From JACKAQ01 sp020634975 [NCBI: Calditrichia bacterium] (GTDB lineage Bacteria; Calditrichota; Calditrichia; RBG-13-44-9), in NCBI GenBank assembly GCA_020634975.1, contig JACKAQ010000001.1, forward strand, positions 3,224,001 through 3,288,000: 64,000 nucleotides of DNA, read 5' to 3'. The notes beneath the pieces were generated by a model. It worked only from the letters and a program-made list of their open reading frames with translations. It was not told the origin of the DNA and did not search any database. Below are positions 15,245 to 24,179 of the stretch, in pieces (within the stretch, counting starts at the first letter, position 1; the number at the start of each line of letters is the position of its first letter). A program made the translations under genes and the position numbers.

Positions 15245-18200
15245 ATGTCGAAACTCAATGTGAATACCGCCACGGTAAAAGAGCTGGCGGCATTGCAGGG
15301 AATCGGTCCCAGCCTTGCACGCCGGATAGTGGAATATCGCGAAACTGTGGGCCCATTTCGCACGATATATGAAATTGCCGCTGTAAAAGGCGTTTCCGAA
15401 GCGTTAATTACCCGCATTCGCCATTTGATAACGGTTGATCCGGGATCGCCCGGCAGTAACACCGGCAACTTTATCCTGAGTGTCCGGATGAAAAGCGATG
15501 GTGTCGATCCGCAGCAATATGAAGATCACAGTATTTCTGTGAAATATGTGCGAATCGAAACCATTTCCGATCCGGAAGGAAATGTCACCTATCTCAGCAT
15601 TCCGGAAGAATCCGTCAAAAAAGTGGATGATGACGCCAAAGCCGTTTTCGAGCTGCCCAAAAAAGACGATCTGGAGGGCGAAGTGCTCATCAGCGCACTC
15701 GCACCGGACGGCGAATTGCTGAAAGATAAAACTTTCACCGCAGCGGATTTGCCGGAAGAAGTTTCCATCAACGTAAAACCGCGCGATTATTTTGCGGTCG
15801 AACCGAATGAAGATCCCAATTTCGGGAAATCCGCGCGATTGCGCGGACGCGTTATCGAGGCGCTCGACCGGCAGGAAATTGAATTTACGCAAGTGGTTAT
15901 CTGGGGCGCGACCAAAGATGAGCCGCAGGAACAGGATTTCCGGGCGCTGATCGTCGCGGATACCGACGACAAAGGCTACTTTTCCGGTCCGCTGCCGCGC
16001 GGCGTGTTCACCGCTGCTTACGGCGTTGTTGCCGTTGGCGACGGTGTGACCGTTCCCATCCATTTGCTGGATGACCAAACGTTCCCGGAAAATGTGATTT
16101 TGGTGGTTAATCTCGACGATGTGCCGTTGCCCGCACCCGAAGAAGAGGACGATTGCGAATGCCACAAAAAACCGCCGGCAGTCCCGCGCGATCCCGATTC
16201 CGCAGATCTTTCTCGCGCCGATGGCACTTACAGCCAGGATTTGGGCAAGGGCGGCTGCATCGATTTTACCCGACCGGATCGCACGCTGGATGAATTCACC
16301 TATTCGTATGTGGTGCGCACGACCGAGCCGAGCATCAAAGGGATGACGCTCGAAGAACCGGACAAAATTTCCGCAAATCTGCTGCTCAATTTGCTGCCGG
16401 CACAATTTACAACGGCTGCTTTCGCAGAAAAAAATGAAGCGTCAACGGCTGCCCGCATTGTAACGAATCAGGCAAAAACCGGGTTACCGGTGGAAAAAAT
16501 CGACGCCAAAATTTTGCGAACGCTCGCCAACGATCCCGATGGGTTTTCGCTGACCAAACTGACCACCGCCGCAAACCGCACGCTTCATGCGGATATTCTG
16601 CGACTGGTGGGCAAACACCTGCGTTTCGCTCCGCAGCGCACCCGCCTCGATTGCAAAAATGCCGTCGATTGGGATGACGAACCAACGATTTATCAAGCCT
16701 GCACCATCGCGCACGGACATGTGCTGCGTTTCAAACAGGAGTGGATTGCCGATGGCTATTCGCTCGGCAATTTGTTGCACAGCATTCCGCTGGCACCGGG
16801 ACAGAAAAAGCAGATCGCGATTGTCGATTGGGAACGCCGCGAATCCGCCGCAAGGCAGGAATCGTTGAGCGAAAGCGAGCAGTTGGACGCGTTCATCAGC
16901 CGCGACCGCGATATTCACGAAATCGTCAACGCAACTGTGGCGGAAAGCACGCGCGGCGGCTCGTCCGCCAAAACCGGATCGTTCGGCGGCGGCATCGGCA
17001 TCGGCGCTATTTTGGGGCCGGTCGGCGGGCTTTTGGGCATCGGCGGCGGTTCCAGCAAAGCGAGTTCGTCCGCGTGGCAAAATTCATCCCGCAAAACTGC
17101 GGCGGACAGCCTGCAAATGCTCCGCGACCGCACAATTCAGGGCGCATCGTCGATTCGCAATCAACGCTCGACCGTCGTGCAAACCGTTAGGCAGGGCGAG
17201 CGCGTGACCGCGCAAACTGAATCGCTGGCGAATTACAACCATTGCCACGCCATCACCATCCAGTATTTTGAAGTGCTGCGCCATTTGCTGGTGCGCCAAC
17301 GCCTCACCGATGTGCAGGAATGCCTTTTCGTACCGTTGCTGATGACCCGTTTCAATCGCGACAAAGCCTTGCGCTGGCGAAACACATTGCAACGCAGCGT
17401 TTTCGGACGGCTCCGCACCGGTTTTGCAGCGCTGGAACGCATCGAAAATAATTATGTTGGCAGCGATTTGCCGGTTGGCACTTATGCGGATCAGACCATC
17501 GATAACATCGACGGCGACCTGTATTTGCGTTTCGAGCTCGCCCGCCCGAAAGATGTGGACGACGCGTTCCACGCCGCCAGTTGGGGATTTCTGAGCTTTT
17601 TGTTGCCGCATATCGATGCCAAACAATTTTACGATAACCATTTGAAAGAACAGAGTTTAAAGGATCAGATTTTCTTCCGCGAACTCGGTCCGCGCATTGC
17701 CGAACGGTTTGTGCAAAATCTGGATGTTTACGCGGTGGATAACAACAATGTGGAGCACCGGCTCAATCTCGATCCCACCCTCGTTTCCGATTTTGTGAAC
17801 GACAGCCGGTTGTATGTCTCGCTGCGGATGAGCGACGCACTCTCGCCGATCGCCCGGAAAGATATCAAGTTCATCAAAATCAGCAATCGTTCGATCAGTC
17901 TCGGCGGGCTGCTGCTGTATAACGCGCTGCCGGCGAATTCCAAAGTGATTGTGGAATCGGGAAGCATGCGCTATCAAACCAAATATTCCAGCGATTATCT
18001 GTTCCGCAATTCCCGGATTTACAACGACTTAACCGCAAATGATGACGTCCGGATTTTCACGCCGCTCAACAGCCAGGAAATCCGCAATCCCCGCGAAGAG
18101 GATAAGGAATTGTCGCGGCAACTGCTCGATCATCTGAACGAGCATCTGGAATTTTATCACCACCGGATTTGGTGGGCGATGAGTGCGGATCGCCGTTACA

Positions 18201-19588
18201 TGTTGCTGGACGGATTTATCGCGCCGAACAGCAGCAACAAAAGCGTGGCATCCGTGGTGGAAAATGAGCTGATCGGCATCGTCGGCAACAGCCTCATTTT
18301 ACCGGTTTCGCGCGGTTATCACCTCGATCCGACCTTCAAACAGGATGTCGAAAATCCGATTGATTTGCTGGACCATTACGCGCCGAACACGCCCATCGAG
18401 CCAACGCGCATGGCAATCCCGACGCGCGGCGTTTACGCCGAAGCCGTGATGGGCGCCTGCAATTCCTGCGAATTCAAAGAGGAAGAACGGTTCTGGCGTT
18501 GGGAAGAATCGCCGATCCCGGATTCGCCTGCGGCGATCTCACCGGTCAGCACGGAATCGCGTCGCGCCGAAGCGCCGGACCTCACAGCGAAAGATTTCCC
18601 GGCATCGATCATCAACATGCAAACCGCACCGAACGCACCGGATCCGACCGGATTGGCCGCCGCGTTGCAGTTGATCGGTCAGCCGAATCTGTTCAAAGAT
18701 ATTACCGGATTGACCGGCAACCAGCAAAACGCCATCGCCGCGCTCAATTCCGCGATGGAAACCGCCAAATTCTTTGGCGGACAGGCGGCAAATCTGGCGA
18801 TCCAGGGCAGAATGGCCCGCGATGTGGACAAAGCCATGCGCACCATTCAGTCTGCCAAACAGAACGGATTGATCAATGAAGAGCAGGCAAATGAATTGAT
18901 GGCCAGCGCCATTCGCGGCATGATCGGCGGCGGCGCAGAGAAAAAAGACAAGCCGCTGACACAGGAACCGCAGGTGGAAAAAGCCATCAGCAACAGCACT
19001 CAGCGCGGTGAAAAAGTGAAAATCCAGCGCGGCAGTGAGTCTGTTGAGCTCGGCGAAAAAGAAAAAGGCGAAGGTTCGGAAAGTTTCGATTACAACGTTC
19101 CGGGCATTGTGCCGATTATCGCGCAGCCGTCCAACCTCACCTGCTGGGCAACCGTCGCAACCATGATGGTTAGTTGGAAAGACAGTGTATCCTACCCGAT
19201 TACAGATGTTATGGATACTGCCGGTGCCATTTACCGCACCAAGTTCGATAACAACCAAGGATTGCTCGGCTCCGAAAAACCGGCGTTTCTGGCAGCGCTC
19301 GGATTAACCGGTGAAGCGCCGCAGAGCTATTCTGTTCAGGGATTCCGCAATCTGCTGGAAAGCGTTGGTCCGCTGTGGGCAACCACAGACGAACTGCCCG
19401 GCGACGGATTCGCGATTCACGCGCGGATTGTGACCGGCATGTTCGGAGACGGCACGCCGGAAAACACCTTCCTGCGCATCAACGATCCTGCTGGCGGTCG
19501 CCAATACAGCGAAACATTCCTGAAATTCATGCAAAAATTCGAAGAAGTTGCCGCGGGCGGATTGCGCGTCCAGATTGTGCACTTCTAA
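15245..19588 (+). CDS. Giant protein: helix-hairpin-helix N-terminus, papain-like (C39/AvrRpt2-type) protease C-terminus
   Basis: This 1447-residue protein has no signal peptide. Residues 3-62 are a ComEA-type helix-hairpin-helix pair (LNVNTATVKELAALQGIGPS). Residues 65-300 look beta-rich with acidic linkers. The central part includes the motif SLGNLLHSIPLAPGQKKQIA, a charged helix and a glycine-zipper-like stretch at about 572-612 that could insert in a membrane or pack helices. A polar alpha-helical region follows. The last 180 residues are a papain-like domain: Cys1300 in LTCWATVATMMVSW, His1392 in FAIHARIVTG and Asp1414 in INDPAGG form a credible triad, resembling AvrRpt2/C39 peptidases. 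I do not recognise the whole protein. It stands alone between two gaps, with a terminator. An effector, toxin or self-processing role is conjecture. Confidence 0.8.
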   Translation: MSKLNVNTATVKELAALQGIGPSLARRIVEYRETVGPFRTIYEIAAVKGVSEALITRIRHLITVDPGSPGSNTGNFILSVRMKSDGVDPQQYEDHSISVKYVRIETISDPEGNVTYLSIPEESVKKVDDDAKAVFELPKKDDLEGEVLISALAPDGELLKDKTFTAADLPEEVSINVKPRDYFAVEPNEDPNFGKSARLRGRVIEALDRQEIEFTQVVIWGATKDEPQEQDFRALIVADTDDKGYFSGPLPRGVFTAAYGVVAVGDGVTVPIHLLDDQTFPENVILVVNLDDVPLPAPEEEDDCECHKKPPAVPRDPDSADLSRADGTYSQDLGKGGCIDFTRPDRTLDEFTYSYVVRTTEPSIKGMTLEEPDKISANLLLNLLPAQFTTAAFAEKNEASTAARIVTNQAKTGLPVEKIDAKILRTLANDPDGFSLTKLTTAANRTLHADILRLVGKHLRFAPQRTRLDCKNAVDWDDEPTIYQACTIAHGHVLRFKQEWIADGYSLGNLLHSIPLAPGQKKQIAIVDWERRESAARQESLSESEQLDAFISRDRDIHEIVNATVAESTRGGSSAKTGSFGGGIGIGAILGPVGGLLGIGGGSSKASSSAWQNSSRKTAADSLQMLRDRTIQGASSIRNQRSTVVQTVRQGERVTAQTESLANYNHCHAITIQYFEVLRHLLVRQRLTDVQECLFVPLLMTRFNRDKALRWRNTLQRSVFGRLRTGFAALERIENNYVGSDLPVGTYADQTIDNIDGDLYLRFELARPKDVDDAFHAASWGFLSFLLPHIDAKQFYDNHLKEQSLKDQIFFRELGPRIAERFVQNLDVYAVDNNNVEHRLNLDPTLVSDFVNDSRLYVSLRMSDALSPIARKDIKFIKISNRSISLGGLLLYNALPANSKVIVESGSMRYQTKYSSDYLFRNSRIYNDLTANDDVRIFTPLNSQEIRNPREEDKELSRQLLDHLNEHLEFYHHRIWWAMSADRRYMLLDGFIAPNSSNKSVASVVENELIGIVGNSLILPVSRGYHLDPTFKQDVENPIDLLDHYAPNTPIEPTRMAIPTRGVYAEAVMGACNSCEFKEEERFWRWEESPIPDSPAAISPVSTESRRAEAPDLTAKDFPASIINMQTAPNAPDPTGLAAALQLIGQPNLFKDITGLTGNQQNAIAALNSAMETAKFFGGQAANLAIQGRMARDVDKAMRTIQSAKQNGLINEEQANELMASAIRGMIGGGAEKKDKPLTQEPQVEKAISNSTQRGEKVKIQRGSESVELGEKEKGEGSESFDYNVPGIVPIIAQPSNLTCWATVATMMVSWKDSVSYPITDVMDTAGAIYRTKFDNNQGLLGSEKPAFLAALGLTGEAPQSYSVQGFRNLLESVGPLWATTDELPGDGFAIHARIVTGMFGDGTPENTFLRINDPAGGRQYSETFLKFMQKFEEVAAGGLRVQIVHF

Positions 19589-19614
19589 CCCGATCTCGTT
19601 TACAGCTCATCTCA

Positions 19615-19650
19615 AAGCCCCGACTGGAAATTCCGGTTGGGGCTTTTTTT
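19615..19650 (+). terminator. Rho-independent terminator after the giant gene
   Basis: AAAGCCCCGACTGGAA and TTCCGGTTGGGGCTTT pair as a long stem with a short loop, followed by seven T. It ends the 15245 gene and overlaps the 3' end of the converging sigma-like gene. Confidence 0.92.
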
Positions 19651-20407
19651 ATTGGGGGATGCAACTACCGTGAATAGCGGGATAAACATTGTCACTTCCG
19701 TAGATTTTTAGTTTAACACAACTTATAAATTTATGTCGATTAATTTCTATCGGATTTTTGGAATCAGATAGTTGAAAATCGCACCCTCGCAAAAAATATT
19801 TCGCCCGGCGCACATCCGATTTAATGGTATTCAATTTGTTCTCACCGCGTAAAGCAGTTAGGGTTTTGGCGGAGATTCCCAAAGATTCCGGTGAATTGGT
19901 GATGAATTGTCTGATTAACTCTGCGATCAGCTCTGTTTCTGTCGAACTGCAAATTTTAAATTGCTCAACATCCCCCAGTTTTTTTTGAAAATCATCGTTT
20001 GGCAAAGGGTAGTGCAATCGCAGCCAAATCTGAAAAATCACCCATCGTTTTTCATCCCATACGCGTAATTTTTGCAAATATTTGTTGATTAGGAACACAA
20101 AGTTTTTCTGCTGAGTATGTTCAGATTTCGAAAAATAATAATCTTCAATTTGCCCGAAACCTTCAAACGTTAGTTCCTCACGCCGTTTTTGTTGTTGTAT
20201 CAATTGCAAATAGCGATTTCGCAACATGGTGTAAATCAGCCCGCGAAGTTTTGAGCTGTCCTCGATGTCGTTAAGCCTGAATTTGTAAGTTTCGTATAAA
20301 CAGATCATCGTATCCGATGCAATATCTTGCCATGTCTGCGCAGTGCTCAGATTCCGGAACTGTTCCAGCCAAAGCATCTTGCTCATTTCGCGCACTTCTT
20401 TGAGCAA
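19649..20407 (-). CDS. Sigma-70-like (ECF-type) regulator, 5' end apparently frameshifted
   Basis: The readable part is 252 residues from a TTG at 20407. A region-2-like segment, LRGLIYTMLRNRYLQLIQQQ, is followed much later by a divergent helix-turn-helix ending NTIKSDVRRAKYFLRG, as in sigma region 4. Upstream the frame stays open without ATG as far as a T10 run (A10 on the coding strand, 20469-20478). Beyond it, in another frame, lie AGGAG (20502-20506) and a TTG start (20492) encoding MQLTTKKK. Removing one A would join both parts into one protein of about 280 residues. It runs against the giant gene and away from the duplicated-domain gene, which it may regulate. The C-terminal 40 residues have no known match. 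Confidence 0.62.
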   Translation of the reverse strand: MLKEVREMSKMLWLEQFRNLSTAQTWQDIASDTMICLYETYKFRLNDIEDSSKLRGLIYTMLRNRYLQLIQQQKRREELTFEGFGQIEDYYFSKSEHTQQKNFVFLINKYLQKLRVWDEKRWVIFQIWLRLHYPLPNDDFQKKLGDVEQFKICSSTETELIAELIRQFITNSPESLGISAKTLTALRGENKLNTIKSDVRRAKYFLRGCDFQLSDSKNPIEINRHKFISCVKLKIYGSDNVYPAIHGSCIPQ

Positions 20408-20599
20408 TACTTCAGCCGAGAGATTGTCATTCTCATTTACCCAGAATTCAAAATTCTGTAATAAATTCTTTTTTTTTTGTGGTTAGCTGCAACTGTAGCT
20501 TCTCCTGTGTATTGTATTGGTAGACTCGTGAGTTATTAACTAATTCATGGGAAGGCGCCTTCACATTTTAAAAAGATCAAAATTGTGGAGGTATTTACA

Positions 20600-21247
20600 A
20601 TGAAACATTCCCGCGCATTTCGCGATAATAACAATCATTCCGTCACTTATGCAGAAGTGCTGGATTTTCGGGAAAATTTCCAGGCTGCATTTCCCGGCGA
20701 AAATCATGTTTCCTATTATTTTGATGGGGAAAAAATTGATACCATTTTAGATCAGAAAGGTGTTGTTGGCATTCGCTATTATTACGCAATAGATAACGTG
20801 ATGCAGCATCGATTGGTTGTTTCGGGTGTTGATCTGCAGGGCAAAGATCTGGTGGAAACCATTCCGCCGGCAGTCTCCGGTGTCGCTATTCCAAAAGATA
20901 GCGATGAAAATTGCAATTTCGGAAAAATTAACCATCACATTCAACCGGCGGAAGCTGCCCAGTGGACTTCAAATTACCGTAGTCAAAAAGCCAAAAATCA
21001 ACCCAAAGGCGGATTTTTTAGCAAGAACGCGGTTAAAAACGTTATCCACCAAAAAGATGCCGCCGGGTTAGTATGGTTGCCCGGTGCCGATCAGCGGGGA
21101 ATTCGGGTGATGTGTATCGGTGGCATCGATAAAAAAGGGGAAATCCAGACCTTTGGAAACTGGATCGAACTTGCCATGCCTTGTCCGCCGTGGTGCGATG
21201 TTGTTAACTATCTGAATAGCGATGTTTTTAAAACGACCCTTTCATAA
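20600..21247 (+). CDS. Uncharacterised protein with an internal duplication
   Basis: This 215-residue soluble protein has GGAGG eight bases before the ATG at 20600. Two related units of about 65 residues are visible. Unit 1 contains FDGEKIDTILDQKGVVGIRY then RLVVSGVDLQGKDL. Unit 2 contains FSKNAVKNVIHQKDAAGL then IRVMCIGGIDKKGEI. The protein ends with a cysteine-containing tail, PCPPWCDVVNYLNS. I recall similar single units as short uncharacterised proteins in Bacteroidota, but no function. It is transcribed divergently from the sigma-like gene, so the 190-bp gap between them may hold its promoter. A hairpin follows the stop. Confidence 0.7.
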   Translation: MKHSRAFRDNNNHSVTYAEVLDFRENFQAAFPGENHVSYYFDGEKIDTILDQKGVVGIRYYYAIDNVMQHRLVVSGVDLQGKDLVETIPPAVSGVAIPKDSDENCNFGKINHHIQPAEAAQWTSNYRSQKAKNQPKGGFFSKNAVKNVIHQKDAAGLVWLPGADQRGIRVMCIGGIDKKGEIQTFGNWIELAMPCPPWCDVVNYLNSDVFKTTLS

Positions 21248-21267
21248 TCCATTGAAAACGCATTAAA

Positions 21268-21301
21268 TTAGTGCCGGAAAACGCTTGTTTTTCGGCGCTA
21301 A
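21268..21301 (+). other. Strong hairpin without a T tract
   Basis: TTAGTGCCGGAAAA and TTTTTCGGCGCTAA form a 14-bp stem (one G-T pair, one mismatch) with a six-base loop, in the 72-bp gap before the 7-TM gene. There is no U-run after it, so it is more likely an mRNA stability or attenuation element than a classical terminator. Confidence 0.55.
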
Positions 21302-21319
21302 TGGTTGGTATGAAAGTTT

Positions 21320-21985
21320 ATGAGTATTCTTGTTTTTGCAATTCTATCGCTGATCGTCCCATTGATTTTGGCTATTGGCATCTGGATGGTTCAAAAAGAT
21401 AAGTTCGAAATGCCGATGCGTTTTTTTACGTTGTATCTGGCAACAAGTGTTGTTTTTGAAATCATTGGTTATGTTTTTCGGAAAGCAGGTATTCCAAATG
21501 CCTGGCGTGTGGATGTTTTTACATTGGTCGAAGTCTACTTCTTTGGTTTTATTCTTTACTGTGTCATAAAATCAACGCGATTATCAACCTTGTTGAAGTG
21601 GAGCACTGTATCCTGGTTTGTGCTCTACATAATCTTGAAAATAGTAGATATCGAGCCATTCGGTATGAATACCTACAATCGCTATTCGCGCCCGATTGCG
21701 TTATTGCTTTTGGCGATTTTATCCTGCACAACCCTTGTCCATTTACTGACCAGAAATTCATATCAAATGCCTAAAAAAACGTATCTGATTTGGCTATGCT
21801 TTGGAATAATGATTTATAGCGTCGGGAATGCAATGGTATACAGCAATATACCCATTGTGGATCAGGATATTCTTGAAGCTTTTAAATACATTTACCATGT
21901 GCTTTATATCGTTACATACATCACCTTTTTAGCCGCAGTTTTGCTCTATTTCAGGCAGACTAAAAATCTGTTTAAAACAGATTGA
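21320..21985 (+). CDS. Seven-transmembrane protein of unknown function
   Basis: This 221-residue protein has about seven hydrophobic helices spread evenly along its length (for example VFAILSLIVPLILAIGIWMV at the N-terminus) and a short basic tail. No catalytic motif is visible. Proteins of this size and layout are frequent beside LuxR-type two-component systems in Bacteroidota and relatives. Here it converges with one, separated by only five bases from the response-regulator stop. A sensory or signalling role in the same circuit is inference. The ribosome-binding site is weak. Confidence 0.65.
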   Translation: MSILVFAILSLIVPLILAIGIWMVQKDKFEMPMRFFTLYLATSVVFEIIGYVFRKAGIPNAWRVDVFTLVEVYFFGFILYCVIKSTRLSTLLKWSTVSWFVLYIILKIVDIEPFGMNTYNRYSRPIALLLLAILSCTTLVHLLTRNSYQMPKKTYLIWLCFGIMIYSVGNAMVYSNIPIVDQDILEAFKYIYHVLYIVTYITFLAAVLLYFRQTKNLFKTD

Positions 21986-21990
21986 AAACG

Positions 21991-22656
21991 TTAATCATCC
22001 AACGTTAACCAGCCATTTTTTAAAGCGAATTTTGTAAGATGAGCATCTGTCGCCATACCGGTTTTTCTGCGAATGTTGCTTGTGTGTGTGGTAATTGTTC
22101 GGGTCTGAACGTTTAGAAATTTGGCAATGTCCTGAATAGTGAAACCGCGCGCAATTAAGGTGATAATTTCTTTTTCGCGCAAAGATAGCGAATCCGGTGA
22201 CAGAGTTGTTGAGCGAAATGTGAGTTCTTCCAGAAATTCGTAAAGTGTTATGGTGCGAAGCACTTCGCTGACATATCTTTCTCCGCTGTGAACCGCATTG
22301 ATTGCTGTGGCAAGCTCCTCTATCGATGCTGTTTTGCTCACAAACGCTTTAACACCATGCCTGAACGCTGCACGAACGGATGCGGAGTCTGTCCGTCCAC
22401 TCAACATCATGGTTTTAATTTTGGGATATCGCTCCTTAATTTTTGAAGCAATGGCGTTTCCGTCAACCGGATCTGCCGTTAGCACTAAATCAAGAACAAC
22501 AACATTTGGCTTCACTTTTGATAATTTGGTTAAAAATGTGTTTGAGTTTGTCTCAACCAATTCTACCGAAATTTCCGGATATTGTTGAGCCAATTTCTGG
22601 GTAATCGATTCCAAAAACATTTTGTGATCGTCTAAAAAAGCGACTTTAATGCCCAT
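21991..22656 (-). CDS. NarL/LuxR-family response regulator
   Basis: This 221-residue protein starts at 22656, preceded by GGAAAGG, and overlaps the kinase gene. The receiver domain (1-120) shows the acidic pair DD at 9-10, the phosphorylated Asp56 in NVVVLDLVL, and the Ser/Lys switch residues in MLSGRTDS and VSKTAS. The C-terminal LuxR helix-turn-helix (about 150-215) begins LSLREKEIITLIARGFTIQD and continues RTITTHTSNIRRKTGM. It is the DNA-binding output of the adjacent kinase. Candidate targets include the palindrome array upstream of the kinase. Confidence 0.92.
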   Translation of the reverse strand: MGIKVAFLDDHKMFLESITQKLAQQYPEISVELVETNSNTFLTKLSKVKPNVVVLDLVLTADPVDGNAIASKIKERYPKIKTMMLSGRTDSASVRAAFRHGVKAFVSKTASIEELATAINAVHSGERYVSEVLRTITLYEFLEELTFRSTTLSPDSLSLREKEIITLIARGFTIQDIAKFLNVQTRTITTHTSNIRRKTGMATDAHLTKFALKNGWLTLDD

Positions 22657-23785
22657 CTGCAAACCTTTCCATTGGGATGTCAAATAAAAACAGGCTGCCG
22701 TTTCCAGTTGGAGCAGAACGAATTTTCATTTTACCGCCATATTGCTCAATTTTATCTTTTATGTTTGTCAATCCAAAGCCACTGTCCATTGTAAAATGCC
22801 GGATTGACTGCGGATCGAAACCTGCTCCATTATCTTCTACTGTCAAAATCACGCGGTTATTTTGCCGATAAACTTCGATTTCAACGGTAGAGGCGTTGCC
22901 GTGTTTTTTGGCGTTTGTGCTCAATTCCTGTATGCTGTTGCAAATAAAACTTTCTATCGATTGGTTGCGAGGTGTATCAGCAAGCTCAGTGTGAAGTTTG
23001 ATGTCGATGTTCAATTTTTGCCGCTGAATTTCCACAATACTTTGGAGCACTTCCGAAAAAAGTATGCTATGGTTTTTTAACGGACTCAACATAAAAACGA
23101 TAGCGCCGATCTCCTGTTTTGCAGTGATCACCTTGTTTTCCAGAAAACGTATTTTTTGATTGAATTCCGGATTGCCATTTAACGATAAATCGCCCAATTC
23201 CGAGCGAATCAGCGAAAGCGAACCGCCAATTTTATGATGGATTTCTTCGGCAATTTGGCTGCGTTTCTCTCGCTCGATTTCTTCCGCTTTATTGCGGAGT
23301 GCTTCCTTGGCGTCCACCAGTTTTTGCTGTGTTTCATACAGTTTGGTGACATCAACACCGTTGACAACCTTAAACGTTGCCCGACCTTCAGAGAAATAAC
23401 GGACCTGCCAATCGATAACCGTTTTATTGTCTGAAAACATCGTAAAGTTTTGGTAAGATTCGCCACCCGGGCTCTTTTGTTGCAAAAACCGGGTAAGCTC
23501 CGTTGGTAAATATTTCTCAAGTTCGGAGGTTATGTCCGTTTCCGTTGGCAATTCATGCTTGAGCATTTTTATGAACGGCTGATTAGCGATGACAAAATGA
23601 TTGTCTAAAGTCAAAACCAACATGTAAGATTGCGTCGCATTTACTACCTGATTCAGAAAATGCAACGATTGTTTGGCTTTTCGCTGGTTGATTGCAATCA
23701 AAGCCATAACAAACAAGATGAGAACGACAAACGCACCAACGGTGATCCACACTCCAAAATTTTCGTTTGTAAAAAATGTATTCAC
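22646..23785 (-). CDS. Sensor histidine kinase, HisKA_3 (NarX/DesK) type
   Basis: This 379-residue membrane kinase has one N-terminal transmembrane helix (about 12-32, VWITVGAFVVLILFVMALIA). A PAS-like domain (about 42-150) follows, then a coiled coil (155-180), the dimerisation helix with the phosphorylated His183 in AEEIHHKIGG, and a C-terminal HATPase domain with the N box NSIQELSTNAKKHGNA, DNGAGFD and SGFGLTNIKDKIEQYGGKM. The usual HD pair after the phosphohistidine is HH here. With no large extracytoplasmic domain, it probably senses through the PAS domain or a partner. It is translationally coupled to its LuxR-type regulator. Confidence 0.9.
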   Translation of the reverse strand: MNTFFTNENFGVWITVGAFVVLILFVMALIAINQRKAKQSLHFLNQVVNATQSYMLVLTLDNHFVIANQPFIKMLKHELPTETDITSELEKYLPTELTRFLQQKSPGGESYQNFTMFSDNKTVIDWQVRYFSEGRATFKVVNGVDVTKLYETQQKLVDAKEALRNKAEEIEREKRSQIAEEIHHKIGGSLSLIRSELGDLSLNGNPEFNQKIRFLENKVITAKQEIGAIVFMLSPLKNHSILFSEVLQSIVEIQRQKLNIDIKLHTELADTPRNQSIESFICNSIQELSTNAKKHGNASTVEIEVYRQNNRVILTVEDNGAGFDPQSIRHFTMDSGFGLTNIKDKIEQYGGKMKIRSAPTGNGSLFLFDIPMERFADGH

Positions 23786-23910
23786 GATTGTTTACCAAAT
23801 TGTTCTAACATGTTTAACAACAACAATATGCAAACTTAAAAAGCAAGGCTATGAGTAACAAAACAATTGTTTAAAATTCTAACCTATCAATATTAACCAT
23901 CACAATCAAT

Positions 23911-23990
23911 CCGTAATTGTCGTGTTTTACGGAAGCGCTCTCCGTAATTACGGAGATTTTCTCTGTAATTACGGAGAGGTGGTCTCTGTA
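23911..23990. promoter_or_regulatory. Array of CTCCGTAATTACGGAG-type palindromes
   Basis: A perfect 16-bp palindrome, CTCCGTAATTACGGAG (23940-23955), is followed 21 bases later by CTCTGTAATTACGGAG (23961-23976), a one-mismatch copy on the same DNA face. Half-sites CCGTAA (23911), TTTACGG (23926) and CTCTGTA (23984) flank them. A separate palindrome, CTACGTA-AAA-TACGTAG, lies at 24026-24042. The array is 125-205 bases upstream of the kinase gene and fits a cooperative operator, possibly autoregulatory. Confidence 0.55.
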
Positions 23991-24179
23991 TTTTGCGGGT
24001 GCAACGTAGATTTACACAGGCTTTACTACGTAAAATACGTAGAAAAATACCGCCTATTTTCTGTAATCGCGGATTGTAAAATTGGGTCGGTGTTTGTAAG
24101 ATTTAACGTTCAAACGATATCTCAAATTGTTTGATTGAAAAGGGAGATAAAAGGAAAAAACAAACGCGAGTCAGATAAG

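Noticed and set aside
15404-16405. 333-codon minus-strand open frame inside the giant gene
   Set aside because: The plus-strand frame continues for 4.3 kb with recognisable end domains; the antisense frame shows only repetitive Ile/Gly/Arg composition.
23911-24042. CRISPR-like array
   Set aside because: There are only two full palindromes and scattered half-sites, spacing is 21 bases rather than repeat-spacer units, and no cas gene is nearby.
23922-24134. 70-codon plus-strand open frame in the kinase/GH13 gap
   Set aside because: It overlaps the palindrome array, lacks a ribosome-binding site and has Tyr/Val/Cys-rich translation of AT-rich palindromes. A non-coding explanation fits better.
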